Below, piece by piece: positions 1-6,606 of a DNA stretch of 12,891 nucleotides. Numbering within the stretch: position 1 is the stretch's first letter; each line of letters starts with the position of its first letter. The stretch comes from CAJBVG01 sp943371235. Its GTDB lineage: Bacteria; Bacteroidota; Bacteroidia; Sphingobacteriales; Sphingobacteriaceae. Made by a program: the position numbers and the translations under genes. The notes beneath the pieces were generated by a model. The model was not told the DNA's origin and did not search any database. It saw only the letters and a program-made list of their open reading frames with translations. The stretch covers positions 1 through 12,891 of the forward strand of contig CALRTZ010000064.1 of assembly GCA_943371235.1 (NCBI GenBank), read 5' to 3'.

Positions 1-41
1 ATTTATTTTTATTAGAATTTTGATTATCACTACTACCTTCC

Positions 42-138
42 TAACCTGATACTGTACCTTCTTTTGGTTTCTCCATACAGAGGTCCCCGAACGAAGCGAA
101 GCGGAGTTGAGGGGCGGTGATAATTAATACAAAAATGT
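42..138. repeat. Dispersed hairpin-rich intergenic repeat, copy A
   Basis: This non-coding stretch matches the one at about 6438-6545 in the same orientation. Shared blocks, in order, are TAACCTGAT, CTGTACCTT, a TTTC-CCA segment, GGTCCCCGAA, a variable centre, TTGAGGGGCGGT and ATAATT. The blocks are close to identical and the spacers vary in sequence and length. The centre here carries AAGCG-type short repeats. The CCCC and GGGG blocks on either side of the centre could pair and close a stem. There is no open reading frame of its own and no transposase nearby, so it resembles a small non-autonomous or structured intergenic repeat. Its function is unknown. Confidence 0.7.
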
Positions 139-229
139 GCAAATGTGCAAATGCGTAAATTAATATCACCCCATTCGCATAACTTGTCCCGTTTTTTCGG
201 GGTTTTCGCATTTACGCATTTGCACATTT
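132..229. repeat. Inverted repeat with 20-bp perfect arms and 8-bp direct repeats
   Basis: Positions 141-160 are the exact reverse complement of 210-229 (20 of 20), with a 49-bp loop between them. The left arm belongs to an 8-bp direct repeat: AAATGTGC occurs twice in succession from about 133, followed by AAATGCGT. The right arm ends 15 bp before the aminotransferase ATG, so a transcript starting upstream could fold close to the ribosome-binding region. The loop holds a weaker CCCG/CGGG stem. Nothing else in 1-244 looks coding. Confidence 0.75.
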
Positions 230-244
230 TACTATCTTTATAAA

Positions 245-1387
245 ATGCATATTATTTCGAAACTCCCAAACCTTGGCGACACCATCTTCACTACCATGAG
301 CGTGTTAGCCAATCAACACAAGGCTATTAACCTCGGACAAGGATTCCCGGATTTTCCGATGAGTGAAGAATTAGTGGAGTTAGTAAATAAGGCCATGAAA
401 GATGGTTTCAACCAATACACCCATTCAAATGGATATCCAATTTTGCGTGAAAACATTGCAGCAAAAGCAGAGAAACTGTATGCGCAAAAAATAAATGCGG
501 ATACAGAAATTACGGTTTGCCCTGGAGCAACCTATGCTATATATACCGCACTTACAACCATCTTGCAAGCGAATGATGAAGTAATTGTTTTTGAACCCGC
601 TTATGATTGTTACCATCCGGCTATTCAATTAAACGGAGCAAAATCGGTGATCATCGAATTAAAAGCACCAACATTTGAAATTCCTTTCGATGAATTGCGT
701 TCAAAAATAAATGATCGAACAAAAGCCATCATCATAAATACACCACACAACCCAACAGGTTATGTATGGACCAAAGAGGACATGCTCAATTTACAAGAAT
801 GTGTGCGTGGTAAAAATATTTTTATTATTAGTGATGAAGTATACGAGCATTTAATTTTTGATGATAAACAACACGAGAGCGTGTTAAAATATCCTGAATT
901 ATTTGAGAAAAGTTTTGTGTGTTATTCTTTCGGCAAAACATACCATTGCACCGGTTGGAAATTGGGCTACGTAATTGCACCCGCTGCATTGAGCAAAGAG
1001 TTCCGAAGCATCCATCAGTTCAACGCATTTAGTTGCGATACACCCAAACAAGTAGCCCTATCAACATACATACAAAACGAACAAGCCTATCTGCAATTAG
1101 GTAAGTTTGTACAACAAAAACGCGATTATTTTGTGGAGCTTATGAAAGCCACGCCCTTCCAAAGAATTCCTTCTTCGGGTTCATACTTCGAATGTTATTC
1201 TTTTGCAAACATCTCTAAAAAATCTGATAAAGAATTTGCGATAGATTTAGTGAAAGATTTTGGTGTAGCAGCTATCCCAGTTTCTGCTTTTTATAAAAGT
1301 GGAAAAGACGAAAGTTTAATTCGGTTTTGTTTTGCGAAGAAAGAAGAGACCTTGGAAGCGGCAGTGGAGAAGCTGAGTGAGTTATAA
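245..1387 (+). CDS. PLP-dependent aminotransferase, methionine/kynurenine type
   Basis: A class I/II, fold-type I aminotransferase of 380 residues, full length for the family, probably cytoplasmic. It should move the amino group from an amino acid to a 2-oxoacid with pyridoxal phosphate. Visible landmarks are the N-terminal NLGQGFPDF stretch (29-37), HNPTG with Asn169, SDEVYEHL with Asp197 contacting the cofactor pyridine nitrogen, SFGKTYHCTGWKLGY with the Schiff-base Lys231, and LIRF with Arg360 for the substrate carboxylate. The GQGFPDF start and the FGKTYHCTGWK stretch are typical of the YbdL methionine aminotransferase and kynurenine aminotransferase branch, which prefers methionine and aromatic or hydrophobic substrates. 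The ATG start leaves 15 bp after the upstream inverted repeat. The stop codon runs into a 7-bp tandem repeat. Family is secure; exact substrate is inferred. Confidence 0.93.
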   Translation: MHIISKLPNLGDTIFTTMSVLANQHKAINLGQGFPDFPMSEELVELVNKAMKDGFNQYTHSNGYPILRENIAAKAEKLYAQKINADTEITVCPGATYAIYTALTTILQANDEVIVFEPAYDCYHPAIQLNGAKSVIIELKAPTFEIPFDELRSKINDRTKAIIINTPHNPTGYVWTKEDMLNLQECVRGKNIFIISDEVYEHLIFDDKQHESVLKYPELFEKSFVCYSFGKTYHCTGWKLGYVIAPAALSKEFRSIHQFNAFSCDTPKQVALSTYIQNEQAYLQLGKFVQQKRDYFVELMKATPFQRIPSSGSYFECYSFANISKKSDKEFAIDLVKDFGVAAIPVSAFYKSGKDESLIRFCFAKKEETLEAAVEKLSEL

Positions 1388-1407
1388 ATTACGAATTATG
1401 AATTACT
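1387..1407. repeat. 7-bp tandem repeat touching the aminotransferase stop codon
   Basis: Three units of the form AATTA(C/T)(G/T) run without a break from the last base of the stop codon. The block is roughly complementary to the A(C/T)TCACA repeat at the other end of the same gap. Aligned over 20 bases the two differ at seven positions, all transitions, so the gap ends are degenerate inverted copies. The rest of the 144-bp gap (1408-1501) shows no gene and no clear promoter or terminator. Confidence 0.6.
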
Positions 1408-1501
1408 TAAGTCACATTGGCTCATAGTAGCTACTACATATTTCCTAATATTAATTACCATTTTCCAGTATTTTTACGAACTTTGAACCGAATTTGAAAC
1501 A

Positions 1502-1527
1502 ACTCACAATTCACAACTCACAACTCA
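1502..1527. repeat. 7-bp tandem repeat, A(C/T)TCACA, before the E1 start codon
   Basis: About 3.7 units of A(C/T)TCACA end four bases before the ATG at 1532. The only variable position is the second base of the unit. The same unit, with the same copy number, lies directly before the start codon of the metallo-hydrolase gene at 3648. It occupies the place where a ribosome-binding site would be and contains no purine-rich Shine-Dalgarno sequence. A change in copy number would move any upstream signal relative to the start. Confidence 0.75.
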
Positions 1528-1531
1528 GAAA

Positions 1532-3514
1532 ATGGAATATACCAACACCCATAACCACTCCAAAGAAACCCTTCTTACCCTATACCACCATTTGGTAAAA
1601 CCTCGCATGATAGAGGAGAAGATGTTAATTTTACTTCGTCAGGGTAAAATTGGCAAATGGTTTTCGGGTATTGGACAAGAAGCCATTTCAGTAGGCACGG
1701 CTTTGGCCATGCAAACTGATGAATACATTTTACCGATGCATCGTAACCTTGGGGTGTTTACTTCTCGCGAAGTTCCATTAGACCGTTTATTGGCACAGTT
1801 CCAAGGCAAAGCAACTGGTTTTACGAAAGGCCGCGATCGTTCTTTCCACTTTGGTACACAAGAGTATAACATTGTGGGTATGATTTCGCATTTAGGTCCG
1901 CAGCTCTCTTTAGCAGATGGTATTGCTTTAGCCGACACTTTGAGTAAAAAAGAAAAAGCAACCTTAGTGTTTACAGGCGATGGTGCAACCAGTCAGGGCG
2001 ATTTCCACGAAGCATTAAACGTGGCAGCTGTTTGGAACTTACCGGTGATATTTATCATCGAAAATAACGGTTACGGATTATCAACCCCCGTTTCCGAACA
2101 ATATAAATGCGAACGATTAGCCGATAGAGGTATTGGTTATGGAATGGAAGCCGTACAAATAGATGGCAACAATATTTTGGAAGTGTACGATACCATGTTG
2201 AAATACACCGAAGACATCAGAAAAAACCCTCGACCAATTTTAATTGAATGCATGACCTTCCGTATGCGCGGGCACGAAGAAGCATCGGGAACTAAATATG
2301 TACCTAAAGAATTATTCGAACTCTGGGGACAAAAAGATCCGGTAGAAAATTTCGAAAATTATTTATTGAAAGAAGGAATCATTGACGAAGAATATGGAAC
2401 CTCTTATCGATATAAATTAAAAAAAGAAATAGATGCCGCTATCGAAACTGCTTTTGGCGAAGCAGATATTATTCCAAATACGAAAATAGAAATGGAGGAT
2501 ATGTATGCACCGTATACATATAAAGAAATAGCACCATCAACAACCAATAAAACAGATAAAAGATATTTAGATGCGATAAGTGATGCGCTCAGACAAGGCA
2601 TGCAACGCCATGAGAACTTTGTACTCATGGGGCAAGACATTGCAGAGTACGGAGGGGCATTTAAAATTACACAAGGATTTGTAGAAGAGTTTGGCAAAGC
2701 AAGAGTGCGTAACACACCACTCTGCGAATCGGCAATTGTTGGCGCTGCCTTAGGCTTATCTATTAATGGTTACAAAGCAATGATGGAAATGCAATTTGCG
2801 GATTTTGTTACCGAAGGCTTCAACCAAATTATAAACAATCTTGCCAAAACACATTACCGTTGGGGTCAACAAGCCGATGTAATTATTAGAATGCCAACAG
2901 GCGCAGGAACTGGTGCAGGTCCGTTCCACTCACAAAGTAACGAAGCTTGGTTTACTAAAACGCCAGGATTAAAAGTAGTGTACCCAGCTTTCCCATCGGA
3001 TGCGAAAGGTTTATTAGCTGCAGCTATTGAAGACCCTAACCCTGTAATTTATTTCGAACATAAATTTTTATACAGAGGAATTTCGGAAGAAATTTTCGAC
3101 GATTATTATACAACAGAAATTGGAAAAGCAAACTTATTAAAAGAAGGTACACAAGCAAGTATTATTACCTACGGACTGGGTGTGCATTGGGCATTAGAAT
3201 ATGCAAATGAACACCCGGAACTTTCATTAGATATTATTGATTTACGATCGCTACAACCATGGGACAAAGAAGCGGTAGAAAAAAGTGTAAGCAAAACAGG
3301 TAGAGCACTTATTTTACACGAAGATACGTTGACCAATGGTTTCGGTGCCGAACTTTCTGCACACATTGCAGAGCACTGTTTCCAATACTTAGATGCACCT
3401 GTAATTAGATGCGCAAGTTTAGATACTGCCATTCCAATGAGCAAAGCTTTAGAAGATAATTTCTTGGCAAAATCTTACTTAGCAGAAAAGTTACAGCAGC
3501 TATTAAACTACTAG
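1532..3514 (+). CDS. Fused alpha-beta E1 of a branched-chain-type 2-oxoacid dehydrogenase
   Basis: A single 660-residue chain carrying both E1 subunits of a thiamine-diphosphate-dependent 2-oxoacid dehydrogenase complex, which decarboxylates a 2-oxoacid and passes the acyl group to lipoyl-E2. Residues 1 to about 325 are E1-alpha: the cofactor motif begins at Gly149-Asp150-Gly151 and ends at Asn178-Asn179, followed by GYGLSTP. From about 341 the E1-beta half begins, with GQDIAEYGGAFKIT (367-380), ESAIVGAALGL containing the catalytic Glu399, EMQFADF, and GPFHSQSNEAWF with His466. Fused E1 chains of this kind are common in Bacteroidota and are usually annotated as 2-oxoisovalerate dehydrogenase. 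The joining segment reads through without a frameshift. No E2 or E3 gene is in the window. The aminotransferase upstream could supply a 2-oxoacid, but that link is inferred. The branched-chain substrate is likely, not proven. Confidence 0.93.
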   Translation: MEYTNTHNHSKETLLTLYHHLVKPRMIEEKMLILLRQGKIGKWFSGIGQEAISVGTALAMQTDEYILPMHRNLGVFTSREVPLDRLLAQFQGKATGFTKGRDRSFHFGTQEYNIVGMISHLGPQLSLADGIALADTLSKKEKATLVFTGDGATSQGDFHEALNVAAVWNLPVIFIIENNGYGLSTPVSEQYKCERLADRGIGYGMEAVQIDGNNILEVYDTMLKYTEDIRKNPRPILIECMTFRMRGHEEASGTKYVPKELFELWGQKDPVENFENYLLKEGIIDEEYGTSYRYKLKKEIDAAIETAFGEADIIPNTKIEMEDMYAPYTYKEIAPSTTNKTDKRYLDAISDALRQGMQRHENFVLMGQDIAEYGGAFKITQGFVEEFGKARVRNTPLCESAIVGAALGLSINGYKAMMEMQFADFVTEGFNQIINNLAKTHYRWGQQADVIIRMPTGAGTGAGPFHSQSNEAWFTKTPGLKVVYPAFPSDAKGLLAAAIEDPNPVIYFEHKFLYRGISEEIFDDYYTTEIGKANLLKEGTQASIITYGLGVHWALEYANEHPELSLDIIDLRSLQPWDKEAVEKSVSKTGRALILHEDTLTNGFGAELSAHIAEHCFQYLDAPVIRCASLDTAIPMSKALEDNFLAKSYLAEKLQQLLNY

Positions 3515-3525
3515 GCGGACATTAT

Positions 3526-3617
3526 GTTATTGAGTTAATAAGTAATTAAGTTATTATGTTATTTGTGCTAATGGCTCATTAATTGCTAATAACATAATAA
3601 CCCAATTACTCATTAAC
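3526..3617. repeat. Long inverted repeat built from 8-bp degenerate units
   Basis: The left side is about five tandem 8-bp units close to GTTATTAA (3526-3565). The right side is the inverted counterpart, units like AATAACCC, at 3588-3617. The 30-base arms 3534-3563 and 3588-3617 match at 27 positions, 14 of them contiguous (3550-3563 with 3588-3601), around a 24-base loop. All three mismatches are A against C on the plus strand, so they would be U.G wobble pairs in a minus-strand RNA. The 11-bp sequence ATTATGTTATT also recurs directly at 3521 and 3553. It may act as a terminator or processing stem between the E1 and metallo-hydrolase genes. It lacks a GC-rich stem and T-tract. Confidence 0.7.
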
Positions 3618-3621
3618 CCCA

Positions 3622-3647
3622 ATTCACAACTCACAATTCACAATTCA
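3622..3647. repeat. 7-bp tandem repeat, A(C/T)TCACA, abutting the metallo-hydrolase start codon
   Basis: About 3.7 units of A(C/T)TCACA end at the base before the ATG at 3648. Unit, length (26 bp) and variable position are the same as at 1502-1527. With the inverted repeat upstream it fills nearly all of the 133-bp gap, which otherwise shows no promoter or Shine-Dalgarno sequence. Confidence 0.75.
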
Positions 3648-4736
3648 ATGAAAGTCCTCTACATTACCCTATCCATACTAGCTCTACTAGCTATTGTTAC
3701 CTACCTTTTTACACAACAAGCAAGCTTTGGAAAAAATCCAACAGGTGTACGTTTAGAAAGAATAAAAAAATCTAAAAATTACCGAGATGGTGCTTTTCAA
3801 AACATACATAACACTCCCAATTTTGGAGATGGGTATAATTTTTGGAAAATTTTAAAGATGTATTTTAGCAAAGGTCCTACGGAGCCCACAAAAATTTTGC
3901 CTTCTAAAAAATTAAATTTTACTGAAAACGATGCCGACGATTTTAAGTTAACATGGCTTGGTCATTCTAGTTATATTATACAAGTGGATGGGAAAACGAT
4001 TGTAATGGATCCGGTAATTGCAGGCAATGCATCGCCTGTAAGTTTCTTCGGCAAGCCCTACCCTATTGAACACCCCTTTACTTTAGATGATTTACCTATG
4101 ATCGATTATGTTTTTTTATCACACGATCATTACGATCATTTAGATTATAAATCCATCATCAAACTAAAAGATAAAGTAAAACATTTTTATACCTCACTAG
4201 GTGTGGGTTCGCATTTGGAATATTGGGGAGTACCTGCCGATAAAATTACGGAACTCGATTGGAAAGAAAGCGTGAACATAGATAGTACTATGAGTTTAAC
4301 AGCTCTGCCTGCACGACATTTTTCGGGGAGAGGTTTTACGCGTAACCAAACCTTATGGTCGTCGTTTGCTTTTAAAACAAAAAATAAAAATATTTACATA
4401 GGTGGCGACAGTGGTTACGACGATCATTTTAAAACAATAGGAAAAGAATACGGCCCTTTTGATTTGAGCATACTGGAATGTGGGCAATACAACCCTGCTT
4501 GGGGTTATATACACATGATGCCAGAAGAAGTGGCGCAAGCTGCTGAAGATTTAGGAACGAAAGTATTATTGCCAGTGCATTGGGCTAAATTTACTTTGGC
4601 CTTACACACATGGACGGACCCTATTGAACGTGTTACAAAAGCTGCTAATGAAAAAAACATATTAATTTGCACACCGATGATTGGCGAAACCATCACTCTA
4701 GATAAATATACTCCTAATACAAAATGGTGGGAATAA
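3648..4736 (+). CDS. Metallo-beta-lactamase-fold hydrolase, NAPE-PLD/UlaG-like, membrane-anchored
   Basis: A 362-residue zinc hydrolase of the metallo-beta-lactamase superfamily. Residues 3-22 form one hydrophobic segment after MK, so the enzyme is probably an exported, membrane-anchored protein or a cleaved periplasmic one. The fold is marked by TWLGHSSYIIQ (102-112), MDPV, SHDHYDHLDY carrying the metal ligands His159, His161, Asp163 and His164, then ARHFSGRG with His224, GGDSGYDDHF with Asp254, and PVHWAKF with His311. The GRG plus NQTLWSSF stretch and HMMPEEV are typical of the NAPE-PLD-like group, which suggests a phosphodiester or lipid substrate. Bacterial members are mostly uncharacterised, so the substrate is open. 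A 7-bp tandem repeat abuts the ATG. The copper monooxygenase gene follows after 56 bp on the same strand and may share a transcript. Confidence 0.88.
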   Translation: MKVLYITLSILALLAIVTYLFTQQASFGKNPTGVRLERIKKSKNYRDGAFQNIHNTPNFGDGYNFWKILKMYFSKGPTEPTKILPSKKLNFTENDADDFKLTWLGHSSYIIQVDGKTIVMDPVIAGNASPVSFFGKPYPIEHPFTLDDLPMIDYVFLSHDHYDHLDYKSIIKLKDKVKHFYTSLGVGSHLEYWGVPADKITELDWKESVNIDSTMSLTALPARHFSGRGFTRNQTLWSSFAFKTKNKNIYIGGDSGYDDHFKTIGKEYGPFDLSILECGQYNPAWGYIHMMPEEVAQAAEDLGTKVLLPVHWAKFTLALHTWTDPIERVTKAANEKNILICTPMIGETITLDKYTPNTKWWE

Positions 4737-4746
4737 AAGATTTAGG

Positions 4747-4776
4747 TTGATGAATTCAGTTTTATCAGTATATTTA
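4747..4776 (+). promoter_or_regulatory. Possible Bacteroidota sigma-A promoter for the copper monooxygenase gene
   Basis: A TTG at 4747-4749 is followed after 19 bp by TATATTTA (4769-4776), seven of eight bases of the Bacteroidota -7 consensus TAnnTTTG. The spacing fits the known -33/-7 layout. It lies in the 56-bp gap just before the ATG at 4793. The region is AT-rich, so a chance match is possible. Confidence 0.35.
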
Positions 4777-4792
4777 AGTATAATTTATATTG

Positions 4793-6316
4793 ATGAAAAA
4801 GTTTTTACTCCTGATTTTAATAGTTGCCAACCAGCTAAATTTGTTTGCACAAGATGCAACTTGGAACGGTGGTGTAGGTAAATTAATTTACAATAATTGC
4901 ACCAACTGCCATCACGAAGGTGGTATTGGTCCGTTCAGTATACTATCTTATGACGATGCAAAAGACCGCGCACAATCTATAAAATACCATACACAAGACA
5001 GGCACATGCCACCTTGGAAAGCCGATCCAACCTATACAAATTTTGTTGGCGAACGTAGGTTAACAAACGCAGAAGTAAGTTTAATATCGCAATGGGTAGA
5101 TAGCGGAACACCACTGGGCACGGGCGTTTCACCAGTTCCACCTACAATAAAATTAGGTTCGCAACTTAATAGAATTGACCAAAGCACTACTTTTCCGAAA
5201 TATACTGTGCAGTTAAGCACCGATGATTATAGAACTTTTGTAATGCCTACCACACACAGTGGAACTAAGCACGTAAATGCGATTGAATTTTTACCGAGCA
5301 ATGCTAGCATTGTACATCATATTATTTTATACCACGACCCAAGTTCTTATTCTAGAAATTTAGATAGCCTAGATCCGGGTCCGGGTTATGCGAGTAATGG
5401 CACCGGAGCCGCAAGCCCAAATGCTGAGCTCTTAGGATTATGGACACCTGGCGCAGGTATATTTTATTTGCCCGATAACATGGGTTATGCATTGCCAGCA
5501 GGAACCGATTTAGTATTAGAAGTGCATTATGCGCCCAATAGTAATGCAAAAGCAGACAGCACCAAGGTGAACATCAAATACACCTCTACAACTCCTGTAA
5601 GAGTTATCAATATGGAATTGCCACTGTACCATTTCCCACCAGTATTGCAGCAACCTGCGTTAATTATACCCGCAAATACAGTTAAAGAATTTACACAACG
5701 AACAACCTCTGGCAACAGTGATATTTCTGTAGTAGGTATATTTCCGCACATGCATTTAATTGGAAAGTCGTACACTATATTTTCTACAAAAAGTACTGAT
5801 ACCACAAAACTAATTCGCATACCAGATTGGGATTTCCATTGGCAAGGGTTTTATACTTTTCAGAGATTAATTAAAATACCACGTCAATCGATATTACAAG
5901 CAAAAGCTATATACGATAATACAAGCAACAACCCGAGAAACCCTAGTAACCCTCCTATTAATGTTTCGGCAGGTGAAAATACAAAAGATGAAATGATGGT
6001 TGCCTTTATTGCCTACACTACTTATCAAACAGGTGATGAAAATATAATATTGGATAGCACGCTTGTAAATACAGGGCTTGAGCAAACAGAAAAATCAAGT
6101 TTAAAAATTTATCCTAATCCGGTAAATGATTTATTAACGATAGAACTTGAAGAAGAAATAACTTCAGTGAAAATAATTTCTTTGGATGGTAGAATCTTGT
6201 TGAATGAATTTTCTAAAAATATAATTGATGTTTCTGGCATTTCAGATGGAATTTATTTTGTGGAAATAAAAACGGATAGAAATAGCTATAGAAAGAAAAT
6301 AGTTAAGACGAATTAA
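4793..6316 (+). CDS. Secreted haem c-copper type II monooxygenase with T9SS sorting domain
   Basis: The frame is open from a TTG at 4790, but the ATG at 4793 (507 residues) gives the natural signal peptide MKK plus a hydrophobic core, probably cut before Gln20. Residues 30-106 form a c-type cytochrome-like domain: CTNCH (Cys36, Cys39, His40), with Met72 in HMPPWKADP as likely distal ligand. Residues about 130-415 match the two-copper PHM/DBM monooxygenase fold. His175-His176 and His245 (EVHY) correspond to the electron-transfer copper; His319 and His321 (PHMHLIGKS) plus Met401 (DEMM) correspond to the oxygen-activating copper. Order and spacing follow mammalian PHM. The last 70 residues (437-507), starting LKIYPNPVNDLL and ending in a Lys-rich tail, are a type A T9SS sorting domain, so the product should cross the outer membrane and be released or surface-attached. 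A hydroxylase reaction is inferred; the substrate is unknown. Confidence 0.88.
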   Translation: MKKFLLLILIVANQLNLFAQDATWNGGVGKLIYNNCTNCHHEGGIGPFSILSYDDAKDRAQSIKYHTQDRHMPPWKADPTYTNFVGERRLTNAEVSLISQWVDSGTPLGTGVSPVPPTIKLGSQLNRIDQSTTFPKYTVQLSTDDYRTFVMPTTHSGTKHVNAIEFLPSNASIVHHIILYHDPSSYSRNLDSLDPGPGYASNGTGAASPNAELLGLWTPGAGIFYLPDNMGYALPAGTDLVLEVHYAPNSNAKADSTKVNIKYTSTTPVRVINMELPLYHFPPVLQQPALIIPANTVKEFTQRTTSGNSDISVVGIFPHMHLIGKSYTIFSTKSTDTTKLIRIPDWDFHWQGFYTFQRLIKIPRQSILQAKAIYDNTSNNPRNPSNPPINVSAGENTKDEMMVAFIAYTTYQTGDENIILDSTLVNTGLEQTEKSSLKIYPNPVNDLLTIELEEEITSVKIISLDGRILLNEFSKNIIDVSGISDGIYFVEIKTDRNSYRKKIVKTN

Positions 6317-6339
6317 CGAATCTACGAATTAGCGAAATA
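6308..6339. repeat. 8-bp tandem repeat overlapping the monooxygenase stop codon
   Basis: Four units near ACGAATTA follow one another. The second unit begins with the last base of the stop codon (TAA at 6314-6316), so the repeat supplies the final codons and the stop. The fourth unit is the most diverged. Confidence 0.6.
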
Positions 6340-6344
6340 AAGCT

Positions 6345-6383
6345 CACGGAGTTACACAAAGTATACACAGAGTTACACAAAGT
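6345..6383. repeat. Two 18-bp direct repeats with 21-bp period
   Basis: CAC(G/A)GAGTTACACAAAGT occurs at 6345-6362 and 6366-6383, 17 of 18 bases identical, separated by ATA. It is non-coding and lies in the convergent gap. The core, GAGTTACACAAAG, is itself built from short ACA/AG motifs. Confidence 0.7.
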
Positions 6384-6437
6384 TCTTTTGCTCGTGTGTA
6401 CATAATTAAATTATTTTAATTCTCACAAATCTATTCA

Positions 6438-6545
6438 TAACCTGATTCTGTACCTTTTATTGATTTCCCCAAGCTGGGGTCCCCGAATCCCGTACGTACG
6501 GGAGAACGCGATTTGAGGGGCGGTCATAATTTGATTACAAATATC
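6438..6545. repeat. Dispersed hairpin-rich intergenic repeat, copy B
   Basis: This is the second copy of the repeat seen at about 42-138, in the same orientation. Two perfect stems are visible. CCCCA/TGGGG closes a 3-base loop at 6467-6479, and a 16-bp self-complementary sequence, TCCCGTACGTACGGGA, occupies 6488-6503. The outer CCCC (6481) and GGGG (6517) blocks could pair around the second stem. The centre differs completely in sequence from copy A while the flanks are conserved. Together with the tandem repeats on either side it fills most of the 274-bp gap 6317-6590, in which no gene is seen. Confidence 0.75.
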
Positions 6546-6574
6546 GAACGACGCAGAAATATTTGAGAGGCAGC

Positions 6575-6606
6575 CTATCGGTCTTTCGGATTATCGATCT
6601 ATCGTT
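6575..6606. repeat. 8-bp tandem repeat overlapping the alkB-like stop codon
   Basis: Four units near CTATCGGT (plus strand) follow without a gap. They contain the stop codon of the minus-strand AlkB-like gene (6591-6593) and its last few codons. On the coding strand the unit reads like (A/T)CGATAG. It is the minus-strand counterpart of the repeat at the stop of the facing gene. Confidence 0.6.

Noticed and set aside
33..227. Minus-strand open frame of 64 codons at the left edge
   Set aside because: It lies wholly over copy A of the dispersed repeat and the inverted repeat, has low-complexity composition and matches no family I recognise.
1532..3514. The E1 fusion as a sequencing or assembly artefact joining two genes
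   Set aside because: Both halves are complete, the linker is in frame and fused E1 chains are well known in Bacteroidota.
1387..3647. CRISPR-like array from the short repeats
   Set aside because: Units are 7-8 bp, contiguous and without spacers; no cas gene is present.
42..6545. The two long repeats as ends of a composite transposon carrying the four left-hand genes
   Set aside because: No transposase or integrase lies between them, the genes look like ordinary core functions, and the copies show no target-site duplication that I can see.
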